Part shown: positions 23,401-36,259 of the stretch, piece by piece
Layout of the letters: each line of letters starts with the position of its first letter
Position numbering within the stretch: position 1 is the first letter of the stretch
Source of the DNA: Vombatus ursinus
Lineage: Eukaryota > Chordata > Mammalia > Diprotodontia > Vombatidae
NCBI RefSeq assembly: GCF_900497805.2
Contig: NW_020954569.1
Location: 20,680,774-20,744,773, forward strand
Length of the DNA stretch: 64,000 nucleotides
Direction: 5' to 3'
Program-made: the position numbers and the translations under genes
Notes under the pieces: generated by a model
What the model was told of the DNA's origin: nothing
Database searches by the model: none
The model's input: only the letters and a program-made list of their open reading frames with translations

Positions 23401-23928
23401 TAAAGGTTTACCTTAGGAACTGGAGTGACTTATCTTCCTAAATTGAATATGAGTTGGAGCTGGTGAGGAAAGATATGCACAACAAAAATGAGAAAGCACA
23501 ACTGAACTCTAGGTCATCTGAGAAGGATCTAGTGATTTCAGTGGTCTACAAGATTATTATGAGTAAATAGTGTAATATGTAAGTCAGAAAACACTCTGAG
23601 ACTAGGGAGAAGATGGTCCAACCATCCAAAAAGAAAAAAAACTCTGGAGTATCATTAATGGTTCTGGGTGCTGAATACTAAACAGATACCTCAATTCAGT
23701 AAACTGTCACTCTAGTTTCTATGGTAAGCCTATGGATTCAGTGATTTTAGTAACTCCTATCTCCTTCCCCAAAATGGTTATTAGTTTTTATTTTTTATGA
23801 ATTTTCTGTTGCCATCTTAATTCCTATTTAACTGTGTCCAAAATGCTTTGGACAAAAAGCTTCCCTTTTCTATACCCCCATTAGTTAAATTGTGTTCACT
23901 TTGAAAGTTTAAATATTATGCAGCGCAT

Positions 23929-23930
<2 letters not shown>

Positions 23931-23960
<30 letters not shown>
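23931..23960. repeat. (CA)n microsatellite
   Basis: About 15 CA units. Confidence 0.95.
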
Positions 23961-23965
<5 letters not shown>

Positions 23966-24085
23966 CTATATATTACCAATGAACTAATGCTCCAAATGCT
24001 CTTTTTTGATGGGTGAGAATCAATGTCAGGAAGACATTCAACATCATGTGCATTTCATTATGCTCCTTTCATTATCTTTAAAATT

Positions 24086-24313
24086 TTTGTTCAGTCATTT
24101 TTCAGCCATGTACAACTCTTCACAACTACATTTAGGGTTTTCTTTGCAAAGATACTGTAATGGTTTGTCATTTCCTTTTCTAGCTCATTTTAAAGAGGGA
24201 GAACTGAGGCAAAAACAGTTAAGTAGCTTGCCCATGGTCACATGGCTAGTGTCCGAGACTGTCTTCCTTATTCCAAGTCTGGCACTGTATCCACTTTGCC
24301 ACCTAACTCCCTC
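24086..24313 (-). repeat. MAR1-type SINE
   Basis: Nearly full-length inverted copy. It has the 3' end 'tttgttcagtcatttttcag', 'ggttttctttgcaaagatac', 'gtcatttccttttctagctc', 'gaactgaggcaaaaacagtt', 'cttgcccatggtcacatggc' and the head 'tgtatccactttgccaccta'. The 110-codon plus-strand frame here belongs to this SINE. Confidence 0.88.
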
Positions 24314-24914
24314 TCTGCAAAATAGTCTAAATCACTGAAACACCCATCAGGGCATAATAGGTAATACATTAGTGCTGCGTATGTCAAAATTAAAATTGTA
24401 AGAGGAATGTGGATTATTGTCTGAAGTAGGGATGTCTACTTGAGAAAGTCATTAATTAAGGTACTATTTATATTTCTTTTGTTAGCTCTAACCATTTGTT
24501 TACTTCAGTTAGAGTTGCTAGCTTCTATACCTTGCTGAGAGAACAAAGGAATCATTTGATATTTTTCTATGTGTGATAGTTTTAGATCTTAATTTTTTTT
24601 CCAGAAATTTGGTGAATATTTTTATCCAAGGTCAGTAAAGCCTCCTAATAAAGAATGAGAATAAAGTTTTACAGTCCATCAAAATTTCACAAGAAGGACA
24701 GAGACTCAACATTTTCCCATATTGAATTAAGGCTTGAGATCTTGCGTAAAATAACAAATTATTTTTTTTACAAAATCATGAAATGAAGTCTTATTTATTT
24801 GCTAATGAATCTTCCTTTCTGTAGGTATAATTGGTCTTTTTGCTGTTCAGAATTAATAATAATAATACTCTAAATGAATGGGTTATGTCCAATAGTTAAG
24901 AATAATTAACTATA

Positions 24915-24951
24915 CACACACACACACACACACACATACACACACACACAC
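24915..24951. repeat. (CA)n microsatellite
   Basis: A CA run with one TA interruption. Confidence 0.93.
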
Positions 24952-25061
24952 ATATACATAAGTCATCAAGGCATAACGTATAAACAGTATGACTCTAAAT
25001 CAAGAAGACATTGGATCAAGTCTGGCTTCTGACATACTAACTGTCCCTTGGCAAATCAGTC

Positions 25062-25765
25062 AGTCAAATCAGTGAGCCTTTATTAAACACCTATTATGTT
25101 CTAGGCATTTTACTAAGCAATTGAGAATAAGAAGAAAGAAAAAGACAGTCCCTGTCATTGAGATCATGATCTAATGGGGGAGACAAGCAAACAAATATGA
25201 AGAAGCAAGCTATATACAGGATAAATGCAAATAATTAATAGGGGGAAGGCATTAGAATTCAGAGAAGTGGGAAAGTTTTCCCATGGAAGAGAGGACTTTA
25301 ACTGGATCTTGAGGGAAGCTAAGGAAGCTAGAAGGCATAGATAAGGGGAATGAGCATTTCAGGGATGAAGGACAGCCAGAGAAAATGTTCAGAACCAAGA
25401 AGTGGAGTTTCTTATATACAGAACAACAAAGAGGCCAGGGTCCCTGGAAGAGTAGGGGAAGGGTAGGGTGTAAGGTGTAGGAAGACAGGAAAGGCAGGGG
25501 TGAGTGGTTAGGTTAATAAAGAACTAAGAATGTCAAATCAAAGATTTTGTACTTGTTCGTAGAGGTGATAAGGAGTCATTAAAATTTATTTTCAGGGGGA
25601 TGACGTGGTGAGATCTGTGTTTTAGGAAAATTATTTTGTTCACTGAGTGTTGGATGGACTGGACTATGTGAGAGGGGAGGGAGAGGGATTGTGAGAAAGA
25701 GCAAGACTTGAATAAAATTCCCACCTCTGATCTTGACAGGCTGAGAAGCTGAAACAAGTCACTTA
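25062..25765 (-). repeat. L2 LINE 3' region, long copy
   Basis: Reading the plus strand gives the inverted L2 order over about 700 bp: 'tttattaaacacctattatg', 'ctaatgggggagacaagcaa', 'caagctatatacaggataaa', 'acaacaaagaggccagggtc' and 'gatttttgtacttg'-like text near 25545. It shares the marsupial flavour of the copy at 35 kb ('gtaaggtgtaggaagacagg'). Confidence 0.7.
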
Positions 25766-25769
25766 ACAA

Positions 25770-26035
25770 TAATAGCTAATATTTATGTAGCACCTACTAT
25801 GTGCTAGGTACTGCACTAAGCACTTTATGATTATTTCATTTGATCCTCACAAAAACCTTGGGAAGTGAGTTCTATTGTTACCCCTATTTTATAGATGAGG
25901 AAACTGAAGCAAACAGAGATTAAGTGATTTATCTAAGGTTACACAGCTAGTAAGCATCTGAAGCCAAATTTGAACTCAGGTTTTCCTGATCCCAGGCTCA
26001 GAGTACTGTAGTACCTAGCCTCTCAGCACTCTGGA
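25770..26035 (-). repeat. MIR-type SINE with long tail
   Basis: It reads 'gcacctactatgtgctaggt', 'tatagatgaggaaactgaag', 'ggttacacagctagtaagca' and 'tgaactcaggttttcctgat' in inverted CORE-SINE order. Confidence 0.8.
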
Positions 26036-26694
26036 CAACTCCTATAAGACTATAAATTGCAGGTGCAGATTATCCATTGTTAGCGAGAATTCCATGTAAT
26101 GAAATCACAAGACCTTCCATAGAGTGAGAAAACTCCCATTAATTAATTTAGGTTAGAACTTTCTGTGAAACTTTTCATCTTAGAGTGTTGCATGGGCAAA
26201 CAAGAAACAGAACACTGGAGGTTCATGTGATTATAACATGTAAATACATATGCAAATACATGTGGAGAGCTAGATGTACATATTTTATATACAAAGCATA
26301 TGTATGAAAATGTATGTGAATATATTTTCATTCTAGATGATGTATAAAAGTTCAAGATTATTTTGAAAAATTATAGATAGACAAGCGTTTTGCTTTCATG
26401 CTCATATTTGTATGTTACTGAAATAAAATACACTGTAGCTAGCAAAATATTTTCCTCTTTGAATATGATAGTAAATGTTTCTAGGACAGCAACTTTCTTC
26501 AAATATTTTATGAATAGATCTGTCTTTGGAGGCAGTGCAGTGGTGTGCTGAGCCAAATATATCTTAGGATCAAAACTCTAGAGCTTGAAAGAATATTCAA
26601 CTTTCATAAAGATTTTTTATTTGAAGACTCATTTTTAAGGTTCATTGGAATATCTGTTGTCATTATTTAAATAAATTACCATTTACTTTAATTT

Positions 26695-26870
26695 AGCACA
26701 CATTTATTAACATTTCTTATATACAATGCACCCAGGTTGGTGTGTAGAGGTGAATATAGAGACAAATCCCATCTGTAGCTTGCAATCTCAAGGAGTTTAT
26801 AATATACTATATGGATAGCTACCATATTTACACATAGACATTAATGCCCTAATAATCTATCAAAGGAGAT
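26695..26870 (-). repeat. L2 LINE fragment
   Basis: The blocks 'cacacatttattaacatttc', 'tgcaatctcaaggagtttat' and 'aatatactatatgg' follow the first part of an inverted L2 3' end. Confidence 0.5.
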
Positions 26871-29861
26871 GATAAAGTGATTGCTTAGGAGGAGAACTAG
26901 GAAAGAGCACTATCACAAAAGCTAAAGGAAAAGAGTATCAGGGAGAGAAGATGGTAGACAGAGTTGGCAGCAGTCAAGAAAGGTAAGGACTGAGAAAAGG
27001 CCATCATTTTTAGCAATTTGAGTTCATTGGTAATCTCTTAAAATTTCAATCTAGCTGCATGGTCAGAATTCAAACTGGTAGGGGCTGAGAAATCAGTGAA
27101 AGGTGGAAGAAGAGGAAGAATTCATGTAAAAAACATTTTTTTGGAATCTGTGAAAGGAAGGAGAGATATAGGACTTATCTTAACTCTTGATGGGTTATGA
27201 TGAGGAGTATTTTTAAAAATTATAGAGATCTAAGCATTTTTATAAGGCATTGGAAATGTCTCCAACAAATAAAGAGAGATTGAAAATGGAGTTAGGACAA
27301 TGCTGGGAAAGCAAAGATCCTAGAAAGAAGGGAGAAAAAGATGGAATCAAACACACAAGCAGAGAATTTGACATTAGCAAGGAGAATATCCACTCTTCAC
27401 CAAAGTCTGGAATGAAGGAGGAAAGAAAAGGAATTGACAGAGGGTTTGAGGTACAGAAATGAGGAGAAAAAGGAGCTCTTGATAGAATGCCTACATTTTT
27501 TCAGTTGAGATAAAAGAAGATAGTCTTCAATGTAGTTATATGTCTTTCTCTTCATTCAATAGCATATAAATAGGAGCAAAGAATGGGAATGGTGAGGATA
27601 AATCAGAGTTGGGATTTGGTCAATGATTAACAGGAATTAAACACAGGGTCAAGGACTCCATAGTAGGCATTAATGAATAAGTTAACTGGCTAAGTATGGT
27701 TTCAAGAAAAGAAATGGAGAAAAGGGAGGCCAGGAGAGGAGTGATAGACTGGAAGATCCACATGAGATGGAATGATTACATCCCAAAGTGAAGACAAACA
27801 ATGATTTTAGAAGGAGAAAAGCAGGAGAGATATGTTAATAAAATTTACTTCAATAATTCACTGTTTCTATGATAGCTGCAAAACACAATATTTTTTATCC
27901 AAAAATAAAATTGATGGTGAATATATTATCAGCAATATTTTTCCTTATTGAAAGATATGACAATGGATGAAAAATGTCTCAAGTTCATGTATTTGTTAAA
28001 ATCTCCTTCATTTACATTATACTTACTTTATATTCTTGAGCTTGTTATTATTATTTTGGCCAGTGATTGCATAGAACCATCTTATTAACAACATTGTGAA
28101 TTATTATATGATCTATTTAGTACTTTGCTAATTAAATTTTCTTAACTGGTTGTTAATGCAAATGGACCTTTTACCAAATTTTGCTCTGTTGTGATAACCT
28201 AGTGGGATTGAAGTGAATATTGAAGATACTGAGCTAATGAAATTTGTTAATTTTGCTATGTAGTTCCTAATAGTGGGCATGAATCAGATATCTCATAAAC
28301 AACAGTAGGATTCCATTGCACATGCTGTTTCAATAAAATGTGTTTCTAGGTTTCATAATATGTCGATATATTTGGATCTTCTAAAAAAAGGAAACATTAA
28401 AAAAAGACATTTCTCAATGGACAGCATCTGTATGTGAACAGAATAATTTTCATGACATTAAATTGTTTTTGAGAAGTAGCATGGTTCTTCTAAGCATTTT
28501 GTTGATGTTGCCAATATGACTGTGGTATTTCAGAAGAGAGATGCAGGTGGGGGAGAGGAGGAGAAAGCAGAAGGAAGTAAATTATGAAGTTTACAGATCA
28601 TGAGAGGGAGAATTAGCTAGGTGCATTTGTAGTGGGAATGTAACAGATTCAACTTCTTTGGAGTGCCTCAGATCCCTAAATATTTATAACCATCTGGATG
28701 GTGAGAAACCAAGAGTAAAGTAGGAGAATAAGAAAGAACAAGTCTATTTCCTCCCCCACAACCCCAATATTGAAAAAGGAAAAAATCTCTATCACCTCCC
28801 ACCCCAAATGACAACAACAAAACCTTGTTGAGTCATATAAAAATGGGCAGTTCCTGGAAATGCATTTCCAAATTGTGAAACAATTATCCATAATTTTAGC
28901 ATTTCTGAAAGATACATACAATAGCTTAAATTCTAGATTAGATTATTCTATCAATAAAAAGTCTTATTAATATATTTCTTATAGCTTCTGGTCCATGATT
29001 AATTGCTCTTTAAAATTCCTTACATAACACAATTCATGAAACTCCAGAAAAGAATGATCTATAGGGAAAATTCTAATGCTTCATTTAGCCTTAAACATAA
29101 CATCAATGAACTGTTGACTTAAAGTAATACAATTTAAAATGTTATATCAAAGTTATTTAATATTTATAAATTAAAGATGCAAACTGTAAAAGTTTGGAGA
29201 AATGTAATTAATAATTGGTACACAGATGGAATTCCCCATGGGACTTCAGGTTGAATCCAGGAAATTATTTTCTTAGTCAAATCCTGAAGTAAAGTTAGGA
29301 TTAGTATATCATGGGTATGTATAGCCATTATTATAATTAAGAATCATTTTAAAAAATGATGAAGTGTCCAACTGTATATGCCAGATTTGTTCTTCTGACC
29401 ATCCTCCCAGGATAGAATGTATGTGTAATCCTTGTGTTTCACAAAGATTGTTGGTATGTATCTAGGAGCTAGGAAAGAGTATAGATGCTGCTATTGTAAT
29501 TTTAAGATATTGATACAATTTTAGGATAATGACAGTTAGAAGCGATGGTTGAGAAATGACTTTAAGTGAAGTAATTCTTATTGAGCTAAAGAGAAGGTCT
29601 TTGTGAATAATGAAGAACTATGAAGAATTTGAACTTTGTGGGAGTCTCCTTAGGGAGCTAGAGCAATATTTTGTGTATGTATGTATTTGTGTGTTTACTT
29701 TATATCCAAAAGGATCTACTTGAAAAAAACTATGAAGAGAGACTATTAAAAGTGTCAGTGTTGCAGTAGCTTGAGAAATGTTTGCTGTCATTGCTAGAGA
29801 GAAAAAAAGATTCTAAGAAAAGAAACAGGAGAGATCTTTTCTGAAGAAGCTGTTTTCAACT
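26871..29861. other. Long gene-free interval, purine-rich at 26871-27850
   Basis: No exon or RNA gene was recognised. The first kilobase is strongly GA-biased on the plus strand and has repeat-like phrases ('aaggtaaggactgagaaaag'), probably an old L2-like or related copy. The 70-codon frame at 27250 is lysine/glutamate-rich purely because of this bias. The rest is AT-rich and unremarkable. Confidence 0.35.
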
Positions 29862-32580
29862 TCATTTTATTTTATTTTATTTTGTTCTTCCTAAAGCAAG
29901 GGATTCTTTATTTAGTATTTTATTTTCCCCAGTTATATGTAAAGACAATTTTTAATGCTCATTTTTAAAACTTTTGAGTTCCAAATTCTCTTCCTTCCTT
30001 CCTCCCTATTCCCCCATTGGGAAGGCAAGCAATTTGATATAGGTTATGGATGTGTAGTCATGCAAAACGTATTTCCATATTAGTCACGTTGTGAAAGAAA
30101 AATAGATCAAACCGCAGCAACAACAACAACAACAACAACAACCTCAAGAGAAATAAAAAAGCAAAAAAAAAAGTATGCTTCAATCTGCATTCAGATATCA
30201 TCAGTTCTTTCTCTGGGAGTGGATAGCATTTTTATCATAAATTCTTCAGAGTTGTCTTGGATCATTGTATTGCCAAGAATAGGTAAGTCATTCACAACTG
30301 ATCATCACACAATATTGCTGTTACTTTGTACACAGTATATTTCACTTTGCATCAGCTCATGTAAGCCTTTCCAGGTTTTTCTGAAAGACTTCTCTCATTA
30401 TATCTTATAACACAATAGTATTCCATCACAATTACAAAGCACAATTTGTTCAGCCATTTCCCCATTGATGGACATCTCTTCAATTTCTAATTTTTTGCCA
30501 CCAGAAAAACACTGCTGTAAATATTTTGTACATATAGGTCCTTTTCCTTTTTGTCTTTTGTCTCTTTTTGCACCCAAAGCTAGTAGTGGTATTGCTGGGT
30601 CAAAGTGTATGTATGGTTCTATACCCCTTTGGGCATAGTTCCAAATTACTCTACAGAATGGGTGAATCACTCCACAACTCCACCAACAGGGCATTAATGT
30701 CTCATTTTTCCCACATCCTCTCCACCATCCATCATTTACCTTTTCTTTCCTATTAAGCAATCTAATAGGTATGAGGTAGTTTCTCAGAATTATTTTTATT
30801 TGAATTTCCCTAATCATAGTGATTTAGAGCATTTTTTCATATAGTTATAGATAGCTTTAATTACTTCATCTAAAAACTGTTTGAATCTTTTAATCATTTA
30901 TCTATTGGGTAATGACTCTTATTTTTATGAATTTGACTCAGTTCTCCATATATTTAAGAAATGAGACATTTATCAGAGAAACTTGCTTCAATTTTTTTCA
31001 CAGTTAAAATTGTTAAATGTATTTTCCTCCATCCTCTTTCCACCCTGTTTATCACATTCTCTCTCTCTTTTCATCCTCTTCTTCCTCAAAATGTTATGCT
31101 TCTGGCTACCACCTCCCCCAATATACCCTCTCTTGTACCACACTTCCACACCTTTTCTTACCCCCATTCCCTCCTACTTTTTTCTAGAGTAAGATGAATA
31201 TATAAACTATTCCCTCTTTGAGCCAATTATGATGAAAGGAAGTTTCACTTACTTGCCCCCACATCCCACCCCTGCCCCTCCATTCTAAAATATTTTTCTT
31301 GCCACTTTTATGTGAGATTTTTACCCCTCCATTTCACTTTATCACAGTACATTTCTTTGTCTCACCCCTTAATTCTATTTTTTTAGATATCATTCCTTTA
31401 TGTGCCCTGTGTATACTCCTTCTAACTGCACTAATCAGAAAGGTATTTTTTTTTTAGTTACAAGTATCATGTTCCCATGTTGAAATGTAAACAATTTAAC
31501 CTTATTAACTCCTTTATGATTTCCCTTTCCTGTTTACCTTCTTATGCTTCTCCTGGGTGTTGTATTTGAAAGTCAATCTTCTATTCAGCTCTGGTCTTTT
31601 CATCAAGAATTCTTGGAAGTACTCTATTTCATTGAATTTCCATTTTTTTCCCTGAAGGATTGTACTGTTTTGCTGGGTAGGTGATTCTTGGTTGTAATTC
31701 CAGATCCTTTGGACTCTAGAATATCATATTCCAAGCCCTCTGACCCTTTAATATAGAAGCTGCTAAATCTTGTATTGTCTTGACTGTGGCTGCATGATAC
31801 TTAAATAGTTTCTTTCTGGCTGCTTGCAGTACTCTCTCCATGACCTGGGAGGTCTGGAATTTGGCTATAATATTCCTGGGAGTTTTCATTTTGGGATACC
31901 TTTCAGGAGATGATAAGTGGATTCTTTCAATTTCTATTTTGCCCTCTGGTTCTAGAATATCAGAGCAGTTTCCCTTGATAATTTCTTGAGAGATGATGTC
32001 TAGGTTCTTTTTATAATCATGGCTTTCAAGTAGTCCAATAATTTTAAAATTATCCCTCCTGTATTTATTTTCCAGATCATTTACTTTTTCCAATAAGATA
32101 TTTCACATTTTGTTCTTTTTTATTGTTTCTTGATTTCTTATAAATTCATTAGCTTCTATTTGCTCAATTCTAATTTTTAAGAAATTATTTTCTTCAGTGA
32201 ATTTTCATGCCTCTTTTTCAATTTAGACAATTTGGCTTTTTAATTAATTCTTCTCCTCACTGGAGTTTTTTGTACATCTTTTACCATTTGGCCTATTCTG
32301 TTTTTTAAGATGTCTTTTTCTTTGGTATTTTGTGTGTGTGTGTCTTCTTTACCAAGCTGTTGTCTTGTTTTTCATGATTTTCTTACTTCATTCTCATTTC
32401 TCTTCCCACTTTTCCTTCTACCTTTCTTATTTGATTTTTAAAATCCTTTTTGAGCTCTTCCATGACCAGGAACCAATTCATCTTTTTCTTGGAGGTGTTT
32501 GATGTTGGACCTTTGACTTTATTTTCTTCTTCTGAGTGTGCATTTTGATTTTCCTTGTCACTATAGAAACTGGAACTTAA
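29862..32580 (-). mobile_element. Internally deleted L1: ORF1, 0.5-kb block, ORF2 end, 3' UTR
   Basis: From right to left on the minus strand: ORF1 (32570 to about 31540), a purine-rich block (about 31500-31000), then ORF2 C-terminal sequence beginning about 30990 ('ctcatttcttaaatatatgg') and a 3' UTR ending in T-rich text near 29862. The endonuclease and RT parts of ORF2 are missing. The same block follows ORF1 in the HAL1-like copies at 45-48 kb. A (CAA)n run is at 30117-30142. Minus-strand frames at 30398-30817 and 31716-32093 are ORF2 and ORF1 pieces. Confidence 0.82.
31716..32093 (-). pseudogene. L1 ORF1p remnant (RRM and C-terminal domain)
   Basis: This 125-codon open piece reads 'LENKYRRDNFKIIGL' at the start of the RRM and 'PRNIIAKFQTSQVMERVLQA' plus 'ARKK' in the C-terminal domain. 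It parallels the L1 ORF1 signature 'NLRLIGVPE…PRHIIVRF…LRAAREK'. ORF1p is the RNA-binding, trimeric coiled-coil protein that packages L1 RNA. The coiled-coil part lies upstream (to about 32500) in other frames. It is inactive because the frame is broken. Confidence 0.85.
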
Positions 32581-35064
32581 AATAAAAAAAATTGAATTTT
32601 AAAAAAAGATTACTAGTAAAAAACTAATGCTATAATTTGTAGAAAATCATTACTCAATTAGAATCCAGAAATTTATATTTTTGGAGTCCCTCTACCCACC
32701 AAAAATAGTGAAGGGGATTCAGATGCTATATTTTCATTATAATTTCCTTTATTGTTTTTGTCTCAACCAAATTATGTCATATGTGTTGTCTAATTTTTGT
32801 CCATCTTTCCTGCTAAATAACCAAAACACATACATTTGGTCATGTGACCACAATGACATCTTTTAATCATATGAGATGAGCACTATTCTATCCTCACGCA
32901 TTGGGCCAATAGGCTGCTGTGCCATTCTATATGTCTTCACTGTCCTTATATATTGCAACATTTGATACTGAATAGTATGTCAAGGACTAAATGGCTGAAA
33001 TTCTCTATATTGAATAATAGACCAAAAAATACTAGCTTCAAAGGAAGTTATCCTTCTTGTAGAGGCCATACCACCAAATATCAGGATTAAACTGATGAAA
33101 GTGAGAAGGCCAGAGATGGGAAGATTTCATTCTTTATTTTTGCCAAGAAAAGAGAGCATTTTATTGACCCGAAAGAGGAACACAGAGTCTAATGTATGCC
33201 ACTATTGTTATCTGTTTATTTCTTCCATTGGCTGCTTGTACCCAAATGTTATCACATCCCTGTCATGGAATAAATGGATAAAATCATTGTTTACAAATGG
33301 ATTGATATTTGGTTGTCAGCATTAGGAAGCAAAATAACATTATACTTAAAATCTGTTTCCCTTTCTTATTCATCTTAAAATCTTGATGATCTCTCTTTTG
33401 GCCTGTATAACAATGGTAAATAATGACATAGCCCAGCTGTGAACACCTAAATGAAGTAATCAAAAGACACGTGACCTTGATGTCTAGCTGTTAGCTAGGG
33501 ATTACTTTGCAAAGGACTCAAGTTGAAGAAGTAGAGTATAAACTGAGGCTTTGCACAGAGCAATGATAGATATAACATAAAAACAAAACAAAAACCTTTA
33601 AGACTTTACCATATGAAAAGGGATATTTGCAAGCATTTGCCTCTGTCCACTAGAGCCAATTAATTGTTATCATGGATGACATCATAGAATTACAAAGTAT
33701 AAATAAAACTAATCATTTATTTAAACTTTTTTTTAAAAAATTGTTTTCTCCTAAACAAAATCAGGTGCGACAAACAACAATATAACAAGGCACAAAAGGC
33801 ATTCAGAATGTTTTGGCATAATTGCAATTTTACTATAATAAATATATTTGTTGTAATAAATACATTGCTAGAAATTGCATTGGCAGAGTGGAAGTGAGAG
33901 ATTTAACAGAGAAGATACCCAGAAAGTGTAAAGAAAATGTACTAAAAGAAGAAAGGGAAAAGAGAGGTGCCAAGTAAATCTTCTCATTCCCATCCCTTTC
34001 CTCTTCTAACCTTCTGGAAATATTTTTGAGCATTGTTTTGGTTTGAAGGAATGTTTCTGGAATTTTTACATCAAGGCAATTGAGGTGTTTGAAGCAGAGA
34101 AAGATAATTACTGCTTGATACCAAACCAGAATATCTGTGAACAGATCAGTTATGCACTTTGATTTCTTTCTTTCAAAACACTGCAAACAGCCTAGTTTGG
34201 GTACATATTTTAGAGAAAGTATTTGTTGCATGGAAAGACAGAAAACGTACAGATTATAGGTTGTGAAAAAGCATACCCAGATTAACAAAGGCCTCTTAAG
34301 GTCATCTTGAAGACATAGGTATTCATTGTAATTTAAATGACTTACCAAAATCGATTGCTAGAATCAGTGATAAATGCATACATTGGGCATCAAAATTATT
34401 TGCAAATTTTGCACTTAAAATATCTTGCAAGAAACAACTTAGCTTTTCATGGCATAGGATAACATTGTCATGTGTTTTGGGGGACAAAAAAACAGCTTAA
34501 AAAAACCAGCTTGCCTGTTTTTAGTACTTGTTGAATTTTATTTTGCAGTTTAACACCAATGATCATTTAGGGGAATCTTATTAAAATTATTATATAAATA
34601 ATCCAAATTTAAGTCAATTGAATGCCTTTTGTACATGAATAAAATTGTTATATCCAAAGTGATGCATACCTTTGGATTCATTTATCTGGCTTAAATCTGT
34701 ATCTCCTAAAATATTATATTAAGTCACATTCTTTCTCCTAATCTACTTAGTGATCAGAATTGCTTAGAATATCTTTGCATTGCTCATATTTGGGAAAAAT
34801 ACTACCACATCCCTCACTCTGCACTATGTATTATGCAGCCCCAGACAGACATTTTCTGACCATACCATAGTTGTGTTTTTATCTTTTATTTTTTGTCAAA
34901 GTACAAACTGAGGTTACTGACACTCAGTATTACTGATCTTTTGATCTGAATTTCTATCTTGGTTTAGAAGCTTGACCATTGACTTGCCCCAAAGATTTTT
35001 CAATCTTTTGATTAGCCATTTGAGATCTTGTGGGTATAGTCTTTTAATTGGACCATTCATATTT
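32581..35064. other. Gene-free, apparently low-repeat interval
   Basis: No family was recognised. The longest frame is 171 codons on the minus strand (33833-34348). It is rich in Leu, Phe, Ser and Cys, with no domain I know and no obvious splice context. I treat it as chance, but it is the longest non-repeat frame in the window. Confidence 0.4.
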
Positions 35065-35620
35065 ATCATCAGTAAATAAGCATTTATTAAGCACTTGCTA
35101 AGTACCAGCTAGATGACTAGATGCATAGAGTGCCAGGCCTTAGAGTGAGGAAGACCTGAGTTCAATTCAGATATTTACTAGCTGTGTGACCTGGGCAAGT
35201 CACTTATCCCCTGTTTGTCTTGATTGACTGGAGGAGGAAATGACAAACCACTCCAGTATCTTTGCCAAGAAAACCTCATGGACTGCTTGGGCCAGGCTGT
35301 CACAAAGAGTTGGACACAAGTGAATGACTCAACAACAACAAGTGCCAGGCACTGTGTTAAGCACTGGGAATACAAACAGAGGCAAAAGACAGGCCCTGCC
35401 CTTCAGAAATGTATAATCTAAGGGAGATTCGGTGTTATGGGATTAATGAATATTTGAGGGAGTCATAAGGTATAAAAAGACTAGATGTGTGTGTGAGGGG
35501 GGTTATGAAGGACTTTGAATGCCAAACAGATGATTTTGTATTTGATCTTGAGGGTGACAGTGACCCACTAGAGTTTACTGAGTAGGGGAGTGACATGGTT
35601 AGACCTATGTTATCTATCAC
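35065..35620 (-). repeat. L2 LINE 3' region split by a MAR1 SINE
   Basis: The left part 'aagcatttattaagcacttg' and the right part 'gccaggcactgtgttaagca', 'gactttgaatgccaaacaga' and 'gagtttactgagtagggg' are one inverted L2-like copy once the SINE at 35109-35339 is set aside. It belongs to the same subfamily as the copy at 25.1 kb. Confidence 0.7.
35109..35339 (+). repeat. MAR1-type SINE with target-site duplication
   Basis: The full-length sense copy has head 'agatgcatagagtgccaggc', 'gaagacctgagttcaattca', CORE 'ctgtgtgacctgggcaagtc', then 'aaccactccagtatctttgc' and the tail 'gaatgactcaacaacaac'. It is flanked by 'aagtaccag' (35100-35108) and 'aagtgccag' (35340-35348), matching at 8 of 9 bases, both inside the L2. 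Confidence 0.9.
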
Positions 35621-35794
35621 CTTTATTTATAGCACCAAATCATAGTATATAATTTGGCATAAAATACTTGATTTCATTCTATTGTTTGTCTTCATGGATA
35701 TAAAGTGAATATAAAATTAAGAGAGGGAATCTAAATGACTTGGTCATTTGATTTTTTTTAATGCAACAAAATAAATTCACAAGTTCATGCTTTA

Positions 35795-35880
35795 CAATCT
35801 GGAAGAGATCTTAGAGGCCATCTGGTCCAACCCCCTCATTTTACAGATGAAGAAGCTGAAGCCTAATGATATTAGTTGTC
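35795..35880 (-). repeat. MIR/THER1-type SINE fragment
   Basis: The blocks 'gatcttagaggccatctggt', 'ccaaccccctcattttacag' and 'atgaagaagctgaagcc' are well conserved but stop before the CORE. Confidence 0.8.
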
Positions 35881-36259
35881 TTGAAAAAGATTGACAGATT
35901 ATGAAACAGATATACCAACTTGCTCCAATGGCTAATTCCTTCTCAAACTATGAAACAGTCATTTGAATATGAGATATCAGTGAAGAACGAATCTCATTAG
36001 TGAAATTCATTAATATTGCTCATTAAAGGAAAGTGAGGAAAAGATCATTAGAAAAAAATTATATGTAGAATAGTTTATACAACATACACTTTTGTAAAAA
36101 AAGTGATAGGAAAGAAGGCAAAGTCATTCAAGACTTTTGATTTCTCTTTTAAGTGTGAAGTAGACTATTGAGATCTCATACAAGGTCATAAAATGATTAT
36201 GAATTATTTTGAAGGAAATTGGTAGATAAATAAAAATGTGTATGGAAATAGATACTTCA

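Noticed and set aside
24006-24338. 110-codon plus-strand frame
   Set aside because: It is the antisense reading of a MAR1 SINE.
30398-30817. 139-codon minus-strand frame as a gene ('AIPLLALGAKRDK…')
   Set aside because: It is the C-terminal part of L1 ORF2 ('FDPAIPLL' block) within the L1 at 29.9-32.6 kb.
35178-35421. Paired frames of 65 codons on both strands
   Set aside because: Both lie over the MAR1 SINE and its L2 host and have no independent support.
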